Shown: in pieces, positions 24,539-33,187 of the stretch | Layout of the letters: each line of letters begins with the position of its first letter | How positions within the stretch are numbered: position 1 is the first letter of the stretch | DNA from: Beduini massiliensis | GTDB lineage: Bacteria > Bacillota_I > Bacilli_A > Erysipelotrichales > Coprobacillaceae | Assembly: GCF_000829905.1 (NCBI RefSeq) | Contig: NZ_CDPP01000005.1 | Span: 372,001 to 436,000 of the forward strand | DNA: 64,000 nucleotides | Direction: 5' to 3' | Program-made: the position numbers and the translations under genes | Notes under the pieces: model-generated | The model's input: only the letters and a program-made list of their open reading frames with translations | What the model was told of the DNA's origin: nothing | Database searches by the model: none

Positions 24539-25729
24539 TTAATTTATCATGATACTTTCATCATAAAGCTGCTCGATTTGCTCTTTAATTACTTCATAAG
24601 TAAATAAGTCACTGTATTGACGGCGATAATGCTGACTTGCTAAAGTTTCATTATATTGGTTAAAAGGGATCAATCGGAAATTTTGATATTCATTTTCATA
24701 TTGATTGACAAACGGAGTTAACGCTACATTTTTTATTGTCGTTTCTTTGGTAGCTGTATCATGACAAATCGTTAAATTAACGATTCCACCCACTTGATAC
24801 ATATTTTTAAAGAGTTCATTGGAACGATCCACCACAACATCGGCAGAAACAAAATTTCCCAATGAGTAGATGACAAACGTCTGATGTCCCGTCGAGCTAG
24901 TTAAATATTCCATTGGCTGTAAACAATGGGAATGATTGCCGATGATCAGATCCACTCCTAATTCATTCAAATATTCCGTAGCCGCCTGCTGAGTGTAAGT
25001 GAGCTCATAAGTAAACTCTGTTCCCCAATGCATTGCCACAATCACAACATCACTGACCTGTTTCGCCGCTTCAACATCACGCTTTAAAATGTCTTTATAC
25101 TCCTGTGTAAACTGTAAATTTTCATCTAAGAAATAGGGAACAGCATAGTCATAGTCCGACCCGACATAAGTATTGGTAGAATAAGTATATGCCAGCACAC
25201 CAAAGCGAACCCCATTTTTTTCAATGACCGGAGTCTGATTTCTTTCTTCTTGAGAAAGATACATCCCGCTCGTAAACATATTCATTTTATCAAATAACTG
25301 ACGTGTATTCGTGATTCCTTCTAATCCACGGTCATTTTCGTGATTATTAGCTAATGTCAGGACATTAAAACCAAGGCTCGGCAATTGTTCACCGATACTA
25401 TAAGGCGCATTAAAGGAATATCCCCAGCCGCTGATCCCTAATTCATCACCGCCGACTAACACTTCTTGATTGCCAATGATCAAATCTCCTTTTAAATACG
25501 GTTTAACCTGATCAAAATAATTCCCAAACTGATAGTTATCCATCCATTCATATAAAGGGCCCTCAAACAGCAAGTCCCCGGTAATGGACGTTGTCACTTC
25601 CTTTTCTGTTGTTTCCGCTTTCGTTGCCGTCTCTTTTAAAGGATGGACAACCGGATCATTTTTAAAATATAAGATCAAAGCAAACAAACAGATAACAGGA
25701 ATCCATGCAAAGATTATTTTTTTATTCAT
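24539..25729 (-). CDS. CapA family protein (poly-gamma-glutamate synthesis protein-like metallophosphatase)
   Basis: This 396-aa protein has an N-terminal membrane anchor (residues 4-22, KIIFAWIPVICLFALILYF) and an extracellular calcineurin-like domain. Metal and core motifs are SITGDLLFEGPLYEW near residue 50, LTLANNHENDRGLEG near residue 124, VAMHWGTEF near residue 229 and IIGNHSHCLQPMEY near residue 262. CapA/PgsA proteins work at the membrane in poly-gamma-glutamate capsule synthesis or export, but many homologues stand alone with unknown roles, and no PgsB or PgsC partner is present here. It starts a same-strand cluster with the HAD and DUF523 genes. A capsule function is not supported by context. 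Confidence 0.9.
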   Translation of the reverse strand: MNKKIIFAWIPVICLFALILYFKNDPVVHPLKETATKAETTEKEVTTSITGDLLFEGPLYEWMDNYQFGNYFDQVKPYLKGDLIIGNQEVLVGGDELGISGWGYSFNAPYSIGEQLPSLGFNVLTLANNHENDRGLEGITNTRQLFDKMNMFTSGMYLSQEERNQTPVIEKNGVRFGVLAYTYSTNTYVGSDYDYAVPYFLDENLQFTQEYKDILKRDVEAAKQVSDVVIVAMHWGTEFTYELTYTQQAATEYLNELGVDLIIGNHSHCLQPMEYLTSSTGHQTFVIYSLGNFVSADVVVDRSNELFKNMYQVGGIVNLTICHDTATKETTIKNVALTPFVNQYENEYQNFRLIPFNQYNETLASQHYRRQYSDLFTYEVIKEQIEQLYDESIMIN

Positions 25730-25798
25730 GAGGCACCTCTTTTCTATTCCTATTTAACTATAATTTCAAATTTCGACATTGTCAAACAAAATAAAAAT

Positions 25799-25814
25799 AG
25801 ATGCCGAAGCATCT
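25799..25814 (-). terminator. Terminator overlapping the end of darA
   Basis: On the minus strand GATGC-TTCG-GCATC (tetraloop) is followed by TATTTTTATTTTG just past the darA stop. Confidence 0.8.
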
Positions 25815-26139
25815 AAATTTTCTCGAATCGATCGACTTCTACGACAAACACAGTAGCGCCGCCGATAACCCCTTCCATCGTTGTTTTATCACGAGGTTCT
25901 TCCAATGCCTTAGCGGATGCGGCATTTTCTTTTTCCGTGCGTTTTTTCGCATTCTGGTCAATGATTTCCAAAGCGGCAGGTACTTTTTCTTCATCTGTAC
26001 CAATTAGAATCGTAATATTTCCCCTTTTTAGAAATCCCCCAGTTGCCGCTAATTTTGTCACATAATATCCGGCAGCATTTAGCGCTTTAGTTGTAGAAGC
26101 TGCATCTTCTTTATTAATGATACCAATAATTAATTTCAT
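25813..26139 (-). CDS. darA: Cyclic-di-AMP receptor of the DarA/PstA family
   Basis: This 108-aa PII-like protein begins MKLIIGIINKEDAASTTKAL and contains ATGGFLKRGNITILIGTDEE near residue 32 and MEGVIGGATVFVVEVDRFE at the C-terminus. These blocks are characteristic of DarA (PstA/YaaQ), a trimeric PII-fold protein that binds cyclic di-AMP. It has the longer B-loop and T-loop arrangement and not the nitrogen-PII signature. Downstream partners are not known even in model organisms. Its presence implies that the organism uses c-di-AMP; no cyclase or phosphodiesterase gene is in the window. It is monocistronic, with a GGGGAGTG ribosome site. Confidence 0.95.
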   Translation of the reverse strand: MKLIIGIINKEDAASTTKALNAAGYYVTKLAATGGFLKRGNITILIGTDEEKVPAALEIIDQNAKKRTEKENAASAKALEEPRDKTTMEGVIGGATVFVVEVDRFEKI

Positions 26140-26287
26140 GTTATCACTCCCCTTACTTTATTTATACCATTTTTCAGTGTTTTTTTCCATTCATATCATC
26201 ATTATTTTTGCATTTTTAACGATTGTGATATATGATATTCACCAAGAGTCACGAATATGATAAAGATTACAGAAAATGGAGAGATTT

Positions 26288-27316
26288 ATGAGCATAGCTT
26301 TAGACTTATTAGCTTGGTATGATCAAAACAAACGTGATCTGCCTTGGCGTCATACCAAAGACCCCTATTTTATTTGGATCAGTGAGATCATGCTTCAGCA
26401 AACCCAAGTAGAAACGGTTATTCCTTATTATTTACGTTTTACCCAACGATTTAAAACCCCTCAAGAGTTATCATCGGCTTCCCAAGAAGAAGTCTATAAA
26501 TATTGGGAAGGCTTAGGCTATTATTCCCGTGCCCGCAATTTGCAGGCTTCTGCCAAAATGATCGTGGAAGAATACCATGGGAAAATGATCGGTGATATCG
26601 AAAAACTGCTTGCTTTAAAAGGGATTGGTCCTTATACTGCCAATGCCATAGGATCGATTGCTTTTGATCTAAATGTCTTTGCTTTAGACGGCAATGGTTT
26701 GCGTATTATCAGCCGTTTATATAATATGGAAGATAATATCGCCTTACCTAAAACCATGAAACAGATTCAAGCCATCGGGGACGAATTAGTAAAAGGCATC
26801 AATGCCGGAGATTTCAATCAGGCAATCATGGATTTAGGTGCAACCATCTGTCGTCCTAAAAACCCGGCCTGTGAAAAATGTCCGATCGTTCAACATTGTC
26901 TTGCCCATCAACAGCATCGTCAAGATGTTTTACCCATTAATATAAAAAAGAAAAACAATCAAGATATCCATTATATAACAGGTGGTATTTACTACCAAGA
27001 TCAGCTTTATCTGATTAAGAACGGTCCTGACGGCTTGCTTGCTAACCTATATGGCTGTCCGCAATATATCGTTGAAAGTCCTTATAGTTTTGTTGAAGCG
27101 TTTAAAGAAGATACCGGCTTAGAACTTGATGTGATCGATCATGTGAAAGATATCAAACATGTCTTTTCTCATCGCACATGGTATATGCATGTCTATTTAT
27201 TCAAATTAAACTCAGCCAGTAAACACTTATATACAAAAAAAGAAATCGACAAACTGCCGATTTCAACTGCACATGTTAAAGTGTTAAAAGCTATTTATTC
27301 CTGTTTAGAATTTTAA
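26288..27316 (+). CDS. mutY: A/G-specific adenine glycosylase
   Basis: This 342-aa base-excision enzyme removes adenine mispaired with 8-oxoguanine. The helix-hairpin-helix is LLALKGIGPYTANAIGSIAF near residue 103 with the catalytic Asp in FALDGNGLRI near residue 134. EIMLQQTQVETVIPYY near residue 34 is the MutY signature. The cluster CRPKNPACEKCPIVQHC near residue 194 ligates [4Fe-4S]. The C-terminal MutT-like domain runs from about residue 225. I use the ATG at 26288, just downstream of GGAGAG; an ATG at 26276 overlaps the ribosome site. Its 3' end overlaps the convergent XRE gene by 26 bp. Confidence 0.96.
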   Translation: MSIALDLLAWYDQNKRDLPWRHTKDPYFIWISEIMLQQTQVETVIPYYLRFTQRFKTPQELSSASQEEVYKYWEGLGYYSRARNLQASAKMIVEEYHGKMIGDIEKLLALKGIGPYTANAIGSIAFDLNVFALDGNGLRIISRLYNMEDNIALPKTMKQIQAIGDELVKGINAGDFNQAIMDLGATICRPKNPACEKCPIVQHCLAHQQHRQDVLPINIKKKNNQDIHYITGGIYYQDQLYLIKNGPDGLLANLYGCPQYIVESPYSFVEAFKEDTGLELDVIDHVKDIKHVFSHRTWYMHVYLFKLNSASKHLYTKKEIDKLPISTAHVKVLKAIYSCLEF

Positions 27317-27716
27317 AGATTTGAAAATTAATAAATTCATCGACCGCTGTAAGAATATGTTCTCTTTCATCAAATGATAATTGATCGAAAGCAATATTGG
27401 ATACAGCGGTTTTATATGTAATGAGTTCTTCTAAAGTCATATTATAATTCAACAAAGGGTCATCATCGCGGGTATCAATAAACCCAACTTTAGTTAGAAA
27501 TTCAATCTTCGACACACCCAAACCTTTACATAATTGTTCGACCGTTTCCAAAGTTGGAATAATCGGCTTATTCGTTTTAGGATTTCTGCCTGATTCAATC
27601 ATATTAATATAAGAACGACTTAACGAACAGTTATTGACGACATTGGTTACAGTAAGACTTTTATCCAATCGCGTTTCTCTTACATAATCAGATATCTTAC
27701 GAGATAATTCATCCAT
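27291..27716 (-). CDS. XRE-type helix-turn-helix regulator
   Basis: This 141-aa protein has an N-terminal Cro/C1-type domain (about residues 8-75), with the recognition region VVNNCSLSRSYINMIESGRN and a typical GLGVSKIEFL end. A short alpha-helical C-terminal region (about 85-135) follows, with no known ligand or protease domain. An insertion (PKTNKPII) lengthens the loop after helix 4. It is convergent with and overlaps mutY, and is divergent from the DUF421-like fragment gene 166 bp away. Its target is unknown; the neighbouring divergent promoter is the first candidate. Confidence 0.88.
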   Translation of the reverse strand: MDELSRKISDYVRETRLDKSLTVTNVVNNCSLSRSYINMIESGRNPKTNKPIIPTLETVEQLCKGLGVSKIEFLTKVGFIDTRDDDPLLNYNMTLEELITYKTAVSNIAFDQLSFDEREHILTAVDEFINFQIFKILNRNK

Positions 27717-27882
27717 AGTTCCACTCCTCTTTTATTATTGTATAGAAATTTACTGATAAAGTGGATAGTTAGGCTGTACAACATACTGTTTATATGATGA
27801 ATATATTGTCATAATCTAAAAATATACTAAACATTCGTTTACTAATAATAGAAATGGTCATACTTATTTTGAGGTGAAGAGG

Positions 27883-28119
27883 ATGATTTTAGAAACGATT
27901 GTGATGGCTGTCAGTTCCATTATCGTATTATGCATCACTGTTAAATTATGGGGAAACAAAGAAATAAAATATCTTACGTTGTATGACTACGTGATTGGGA
28001 TCACCTTTTGTCTCATTGCTGCCAAAATGGCAACCGGACCGCTGGATCAATTCGCAGTCATGCTTTGTATCATTGCTATTTACTGGATTGCCATCCTTAT
28101 CATAAGAAAACGCACTTAA
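27883..28119 (+). CDS. Short membrane protein matching the N-terminal half of DUF421 (YetF-like) proteins
   Basis: This 78-aa protein has three hydrophobic segments and the DUF421 N-terminal signature region KLWGNKEIKYLTLYDYVIGI followed by TFCLIAAKMAT. In full-length YetF-like proteins the equivalent GKRxxxxLxxFDxVxxxxxGSIAA block precedes a cytoplasmic DUF421 domain. Here the frame ends after RKRT and a long hairpin follows immediately, so the cytoplasmic domain is missing. The ribosome site GAGGTG and ATG at 27883 are intact. It may be a stand-alone small membrane protein or the stable remnant of a truncated gene; I see no DUF421 C-terminal coding in the following bases. Confidence 0.65.
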   Translation: MILETIVMAVSSIIVLCITVKLWGNKEIKYLTLYDYVIGITFCLIAAKMATGPLDQFAVMLCIIAIYWIAILIIRKRT

Positions 28120-28124
28120 AAAAA

Positions 28125-28178
28125 TCATGGAAAGACAGCTCCCCTTAAAATAGGAGGTCACTGCAAATAATCCATGAT
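28125..28178. terminator. Long hairpin between convergent genes, likely bidirectional terminator
   Basis: AAAATCATGGA and TCCATGATTTT pair as an outer stem around about 31 nt, which hold an inner dyad (CTCC-CCTTAAAATA-GGAG). It lies between the DUF421-like fragment and the convergent GT2 gene. The long structured loop is atypical for a simple terminator. Confidence 0.6.
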
Positions 28179-28187
28179 TTTTATGTA

Positions 28188-29138
28188 TTATTTAGATTTT
28201 GTCATTTCTTCTTTACTGCGAAGATCAAAGATAAACGGCGGACGATTGCGCGTTGCATCGAACATACGCCAAATATATTCTCCTAGAATGCCTAAAGAAC
28301 CCATAATGATACTAAAAGCAAATAAGATTAAAATAATGATGGTCGTATAGCCTTCGACCGTAATAATATTCATTAACCTTTGCACAATTAAAACAATTGA
28401 CCATATAAACGATATCACAAAGCTGGCGGCTCCGATCATTAAAATACAGCGAATAGGAAAATACGAGAACCCTAGCAAAGAATCTAAAACGAGCTTGATT
28501 TTCTTTGACAGTGTCCATTTTGAAGTTCCGATTTCCCGCTTTTTACGTACATAACCGATTCGACTGGTAGGAAATCCGCACCATAAAACCTGCGCCATCA
28601 GTGAAGTGTTTTTTTCATTCATTTGAATCAAGGTATCAATGACCTGACGATCGATCATGAAAGAATCAAATCCGCCTTTTGGCATATTGGATAAAGCAAA
28701 CTTACGCATTAGATAGGCATAAAGATTGGAAAAGAATTTTTGTCCCTCAGATTCTTCTCTTCCTTCCCTTACCGCCAATATGACGGAATTTCCTTTTTCG
28801 TATTCTTCCAACATATCCAAAATCATCTCACTGGGTTCCTGCAGATCGGCTGCTTTTCTGACTGCCAGATCCCCCGTACATACATTTAATCCCGCTAACA
28901 GGGCAGAATGTTCACCAAAATTACGAGACAATTTATAAATCTTAATATGTTCATCGATGCTGGCAAGATTATTCATGACTTCAAATGAACGGTCTTTAGA
29001 GCCATCGTCCACCATGACGATTTCATAGCGATAACGATGCTGAATCGGGTCCAGCACTTTTTCCTTTAAATCCGCATAAAGCGGCAAAAGATTATCCTCA
29101 TTATAATAAACCGGTACAATTATTGATATTTTTTTCAT
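28188..29138 (-). CDS. GT2 family glycosyltransferase, GtrB/DPM1-like (polyprenyl-phosphate sugar transferase)
   Basis: This 316-aa membrane glycosyltransferase loads a sugar onto undecaprenyl phosphate on the cytoplasmic face. The N-terminal GT-A domain begins KKISIIVPVYYNEDNLLPL, with the nucleotide-binding VMVDDGSKDRSF near residue 45 and DLQEPSEMI near residue 98 in place of the DPM-type DADLQ box. Two C-terminal membrane helices (about 232-255 and 265-290) and a terminal RPPFIFD tail match GtrB. The start is the ATG at 29138 behind GGTGA. It is divergent from a five-gene run encoding a membrane GT, an aminotransferase, an ATP-grasp ligase and an ArnE/F-like flippase, forming a coherent lipid-linked sugar cassette. 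Confidence 0.92.
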   Translation of the reverse strand: MKKISIIVPVYYNEDNLLPLYADLKEKVLDPIQHRYRYEIVMVDDGSKDRSFEVMNNLASIDEHIKIYKLSRNFGEHSALLAGLNVCTGDLAVRKAADLQEPSEMILDMLEEYEKGNSVILAVREGREESEGQKFFSNLYAYLMRKFALSNMPKGGFDSFMIDRQVIDTLIQMNEKNTSLMAQVLWCGFPTSRIGYVRKKREIGTSKWTLSKKIKLVLDSLLGFSYFPIRCILMIGAASFVISFIWSIVLIVQRLMNIITVEGYTTIIILILFAFSIIMGSLGILGEYIWRMFDATRNRPPFIFDLRSKEEMTKSK

Positions 29139-29241
29139 ATTTATCACCAGTTATCAATGATATCATTTAATCCGAATTATTTAAAGGGTAAACTTGTAGA
29201 AATCCCTCATAAATGCTATTATTTAACCATTGGAGGAAGCT

Positions 29242-30549
29242 ATGGAAAATCGTTTAGAGAAAAAACACTACTATTTTTTAATCTGTGTATTTTTGTTTTA
29301 CGGTTTATGGGCAATGATCCAGCCTGTAAATGCCGGACCGGACGAAAGTATGCGTTATTCAATCTGTCAGTATATATTAAATCACGGATCTCTGCCCCAT
29401 GGAGCCGATCCGGAAATCATGAATTGGACGTGGGGACAATCCTATGCATTCACCCCCATTTTAGCGTATATGCTGTGTGCCATCCCAATGAAGATCGTTT
29501 CTTTGTTTACCTCAAATGTGCATTATCTTTGGCTGGGGGCGAGAGTAATGAATGTGATATTGGCGGTGGGAACTATTTATTTCACTATAAAAATCGCACG
29601 CATTCTTTTTAAAGAGGAACGCTGGCAATGGCTCTTCATCATTTTTGTCGGTTGTCTGCCGCAATTTGTCTTTATCTTTACTTATGTTAATAATGATGGG
29701 TTGGCATTGTTCAGCTGTTCTCTCATCGTCTATGCATGGTTAAGCGGATTTAAGGATCAATGGTCCTATCGTACGTGTACCTTATTAGCCGTTGGTCTTG
29801 CTGTCTGTGCCCTCTCTTACTATAATGCCTATGGTTTTATTTTAGTCAGCATCATTATTTTTATCGGTTCTATGATTCATTTTCACCCTAACCAATGGTT
29901 TAAGCCATTAATGATAAAAGGCCTCTATATTTCTGCCATTGCTTTACTTTTAGCAGGCTGGTGGTTTATTCGCAACTATCTTTTATATGACGGAGATTTT
30001 ATCGGTATGAGAACCAGCAACTACTATGCAGAACTTTATGCGACAGATCAATTTAAACCCTCGCTTATTGCTTCACCCAGCAATCTGAATATGTCATTAT
30101 GGCAGATGCTGATCGGTGAACAATGGTTATTAATATTTTTAACTTCTTTTATCGCACGCTTTGGAGGAATGCTGATTTTCCCACCATTATGGTTTTATCC
30201 GCTTTGGGGTATCGTGATTTTGGTTGGGGTGATCGGATGCTTTTATAAGATTAAAGAAATCTTATTTTCCAAAGATTTTATGAAGACCTTGTTTAACTAT
30301 GGGATGTTACTGGCTATGATCATCCCTAACCTGTTGAATCTCTATTATTCTTATTTCAATGATTTTCAGCCGCAGGGACGTTACAGTATGCCGATGATCA
30401 TTCCTTTAGCCTACTTTATTGTTTTGGGGACACAATCTTTACTAGAACATTTCAAATGGAAAAAACACTATGTTATAATAATGAGTAGTAGTTGTATTTT
30501 TACAATGGTATATAGTTTATTTTTCATCATCATTCCATATTACTACTAG
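29242..30549 (+). CDS. Multi-spanning membrane protein, DUF2142/GT-C-like glycosyltransferase
   Basis: This 435-aa integral membrane protein has about ten hydrophobic segments. The early extracytoplasmic loop after the first helix carries PVNAGPDESMRYSICQYIL, with an acidic DE pair where GT-C enzymes place the catalytic Asp or Glu. The overall form matches DUF2142/PMT-like membrane glycosyltransferases that use polyprenyl-phosphate sugars outside the membrane. A GGAGG site precedes the ATG at 29242. It is the first plus-strand gene of the aminosugar cassette, 14 bp before the aminotransferase. It is the best candidate for the final transfer of the flipped sugar to a wall polymer. The acceptor is unknown. 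Confidence 0.78.
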   Translation: MENRLEKKHYYFLICVFLFYGLWAMIQPVNAGPDESMRYSICQYILNHGSLPHGADPEIMNWTWGQSYAFTPILAYMLCAIPMKIVSLFTSNVHYLWLGARVMNVILAVGTIYFTIKIARILFKEERWQWLFIIFVGCLPQFVFIFTYVNNDGLALFSCSLIVYAWLSGFKDQWSYRTCTLLAVGLAVCALSYYNAYGFILVSIIIFIGSMIHFHPNQWFKPLMIKGLYISAIALLLAGWWFIRNYLLYDGDFIGMRTSNYYAELYATDQFKPSLIASPSNLNMSLWQMLIGEQWLLIFLTSFIARFGGMLIFPPLWFYPLWGIVILVGVIGCFYKIKEILFSKDFMKTLFNYGMLLAMIIPNLLNLYYSYFNDFQPQGRYSMPMIIPLAYFIVLGTQSLLEHFKWKKHYVIIMSSSCIFTMVYSLFFIIIPYYY

Positions 30550-30563
30550 GGGGAGAAAATAAT

Positions 30564-31691
30564 ATGCTAGATTTTAACCGTCCGCCATACGTCGGAAAAG
30601 AATTGGATTACATCAAAGAAGCTGTGGACCTGCATAAGATCTGCGGTGACGGAAAATTCACTCAGCTTTGCAGTGAGTGGATGAAAAAACGCTTTGAAAT
30701 CAATAATGTCTTATTAACCACTTCATGTACACATGCTTTAGAGATGGCTGCGATCCTTTGTGATATTCAAAAAGGAGACGAAGTCATCATGCCTTCATAC
30801 ACATTTGTATCGACTGCCGATGCTTTTGTATTAAGAGGAGCTAAAATTGTATTTGTGGACATTCGTCCGGATACGATGAATATTGATGAAACAAAAATTG
30901 AAGCTGCGATTACCGATAAAACAAAAGTGATCGTACCGGTCCATTATGCCGGTGTCAGCTGTGAAATGGATACCATCATGGCAATTGCAAAAAAACATCA
31001 TTTGTTAGTTGTGGAAGATGCCGCACAGGGAGTTACCGCTTATTATAAAGGAAAAGCATTAGGGACAATCGGTGATTTTGGCTGCTACAGTTTCCATGAA
31101 ACGAAGAATTATAGTATGGGAGAAGGCGGTGCGATTCTTTTTCATGATGATCAATACAAAGAAAAAGCGGAGATCAGCCGTGAAAAAGGAACAAACCGTT
31201 CTAAGTTCTTCCGCGGACAAGTGGATAAATATACTTGGGTTGACTATGGTTCATCTTATTTGCCAAGCGATTTAAACGCGGCTTACCTTTGGGCACAATT
31301 AGAAGCTGCGGATATGATCAACAATCATCGTTTAAGTACTTGGCATAAATATTACGATGGATTAAGTAAACTGGCAGAGGCAGGCTATATTGAACTGCCC
31401 TATGTTCCTAGTGAATGTACACATAATGCCCATATGTTTTATATTAAAACTAAAGATTTAACAGATCGAAGTGCATTGATTCAACATCTAAAGAAAAAAG
31501 GCATTCAGGCAGTATTCCATTATGTACCGTTACATAGTTCTCCGGCAGGTCAAAAGTTCGGGTATTTTCATGGAGTTGACGAATATACCACAAAAGAAAG
31601 TGAGCGTTTATTAAGACTTCCGCTTTTCTATAATATTACCGATGACGAAATCAGCAGCGTTATCGAAGCAATCAAGGAATATTATCGTTAA
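30564..31691 (+). CDS. DegT/DnrJ/EryC1 aminotransferase, dTDP-4-amino-4,6-dideoxygalactose transaminase type
   Basis: This 375-aa PLP enzyme resembles WecE/RffA, which makes dTDP-4-amino-4,6-dideoxy-D-galactose from dTDP-4-keto-6-deoxyglucose. The N-terminus reads DFNRPPYVGKELDYIKEAV. MPSYTFVSTADAFVLRGAKI near residue 75 and VVEDAAQGVTAYYKGKALG near residue 152 are conserved. The PLP Lys is in FHETKNYSMGEGG near residue 182, and YGSSYLPSDLNAAYLWAQLE is highly WecE-like. Within the cassette it would supply an aminosugar whose free amine can be acylated by the ATP-grasp protein encoded next. The exact sugar (Fuc4N or an isomer) is inferred from similarity. Confidence 0.9.
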   Translation: MLDFNRPPYVGKELDYIKEAVDLHKICGDGKFTQLCSEWMKKRFEINNVLLTTSCTHALEMAAILCDIQKGDEVIMPSYTFVSTADAFVLRGAKIVFVDIRPDTMNIDETKIEAAITDKTKVIVPVHYAGVSCEMDTIMAIAKKHHLLVVEDAAQGVTAYYKGKALGTIGDFGCYSFHETKNYSMGEGGAILFHDDQYKEKAEISREKGTNRSKFFRGQVDKYTWVDYGSSYLPSDLNAAYLWAQLEAADMINNHRLSTWHKYYDGLSKLAEAGYIELPYVPSECTHNAHMFYIKTKDLTDRSALIQHLKKKGIQAVFHYVPLHSSPAGQKFGYFHGVDEYTTKESERLLRLPLFYNITDDEISSVIEAIKEYYR

Positions 31692-31692
31692 A

Positions 31693-32838
31693 ATGAAAAA
31701 TATCGTTATCATAGGGGCAAATGATTTTCAGCTGCCCCTTATTTTAGAAGCCAAGAAGCGGGGCTATACGACGCATGTCTTTGCATGGGAATGTGGCGAT
31801 ATCGGAGAAAAGGAAGCTGATTACTTTTATCCAATCAGTATCGTTGAGATTGATCAGATATATGAAGAATGTCTGAAAATAAAACCGGATGCAATTTGTT
31901 CGATTGCCTCTGATCTTGCGGCAGTGAGTGTTAATGAACTTTCAAGAAGACTGTCACTGCCCTGCAATGATTTAAAATGTGTTAAAAACACTACGAATAA
32001 ATATGCCATGCGCCAAGCTTTAAAAAAAGCGGGACTGCCTACCCCATCATTTAAAGTCGTTGCTTCTAGTAAAGAAACGGTGGAATTTGCTTTTCCCGTG
32101 ATCGTCAAACCAACAGATCGTTCCGGCAGTCGGGGAATATTTAAAGTGGAAAACTCTGATCAATTATCCGATGCTATCGATCAAGCGATAGACTATAGTT
32201 TTGAGAAAAAAGCAATGGTTGAAGAATATATCGAGGGCCCCGAATACAGTGTAGAAGCGTTTGCTTTTCAAGGTGAATATCATCTTTTGACCTTTACTAA
32301 AAAATACACAACGGGAGCTCCTCATTTCATCGAAACAGCCCATTTACAGCCAAGTGATCTTGATGAAGAAACACAGCATGCCATCACATTAGAATTATTT
32401 AAAGCTTTTAAAGCTTTAAATATTCAAAACAGCGCTATTCACGGTGAGTTTCGTTTAACTAAGGAAGGAATGCGCATCATCGAAATCGGTGCCCGTATGG
32501 GAGGCGATTGTATCGGCAGCCACTTAGTTCAGTTATCCACCGGTTATAACTTCGTAGGGTGTGTTTTAGATATTGCCTTAGGCATTCGGCCAAAACCGCA
32601 AAAAAAACAACCCCCTAAGGTTGCTTTGATCCATTTTATATTCAATGATGAAGATCTTAAGCTGCTTGAAGACCTTAAAAAAACAAAGCCACACTGGATT
32701 GAAAAAATATATATCGATGAACATCCTAGTGCAAACATTGTAGACAGCAGCAGCCGTCATGGCTACTTTATTTTAAAATGTGATCGAAAAGATCAGTTAA
32801 AAGGACTACTTACACATGAAAACAAAGCTAAAATTTAA
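31693..32838 (+). CDS. ATP-grasp ligase
   Basis: This 381-aa protein has the ATP-grasp fold. An N-terminal Rossmann-like region (NIVIIGANDFQLPLILEAKK) is followed by the ATP lid FPVIVKPTDRSGSRGIFKV near residue 138, KAMVEEYIEGPEYSVEAF near residue 173, and metal-binding ends IHGEFRLTKEGMRIIEIGAR near residue 250. It is close to carboxylate-amine ligases of the carbamoyl-phosphate synthase-like group. It begins one base after the stop of the aminotransferase gene with no strong ribosome site of its own, implying coupling. Because its partner makes a free sugar amine, it may attach an amino acid to that amine; this is inference. Confidence 0.88.
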   Translation: MKNIVIIGANDFQLPLILEAKKRGYTTHVFAWECGDIGEKEADYFYPISIVEIDQIYEECLKIKPDAICSIASDLAAVSVNELSRRLSLPCNDLKCVKNTTNKYAMRQALKKAGLPTPSFKVVASSKETVEFAFPVIVKPTDRSGSRGIFKVENSDQLSDAIDQAIDYSFEKKAMVEEYIEGPEYSVEAFAFQGEYHLLTFTKKYTTGAPHFIETAHLQPSDLDEETQHAITLELFKAFKALNIQNSAIHGEFRLTKEGMRIIEIGARMGGDCIGSHLVQLSTGYNFVGCVLDIALGIRPKPQKKQPPKVALIHFIFNDEDLKLLEDLKKTKPHWIEKIYIDEHPSANIVDSSSRHGYFILKCDRKDQLKGLLTHENKAKI

Positions 32839-33187
32839 AAACATCATTCTATTACAACTCGTTATTATAATCTATTCTTTATCCAGCGTATGTGCGAAAT
32901 TTGCTTCTAATGAAGCTTTCCTTTCCCCTAAATTTATTTTGTTTTACGGAATTGAAATTCTTATTTTAGGTATTTACGCGATCCTTTGGCAGCAGGTCAT
33001 CAAGCATTTTGATCTCTCTATTGCCTATGCCAACCGAGCCACCGGACTGCTTTGGTCGGTAATCTTTGCTTTATTTATTTTTAAGGAAAACATTACAATC
33101 ATGAATATAATCGGAATCGGCGTTGCCATTTGCGGCATCCTCCTAGTTAATCTTGATGAACAAACATCATCTAATCCTGATCATTAG
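32816..33187 (+). CDS. Small EamA/SMR-type transporter subunit, ArnE-like
   Basis: This 123-aa protein has four hydrophobic helices (about residues 10-28, 38-60, 68-92 and 96-115) and the SMR/EamA ending KENITIMNIIGIGVAICGIL. Such half-size proteins act as pairs, like ArnE and ArnF, which flip undecaprenyl-phosphate aminoarabinose. It overlaps the ATP-grasp gene by 23 bp and the next half-transporter by 32 bp, so the two subunits are translated together. The family similarity is moderate; the flippase role is drawn from context. Confidence 0.82.
   Translation: MKTKLKFKNIILLQLVIIIYSLSSVCAKFASNEAFLSPKFILFYGIEILILGIYAILWQQVIKHFDLSIAYANRATGLLWSVIFALFIFKENITIMNIIGIGVAICGILLVNLDEQTSSNPDH

Noticed and set aside
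24539-25729. Capsule locus around the CapA-like protein
   Set aside because: No other poly-gamma-glutamate genes (PgsB, PgsC) are present; neighbours are a HAD phosphatase and DUF523.
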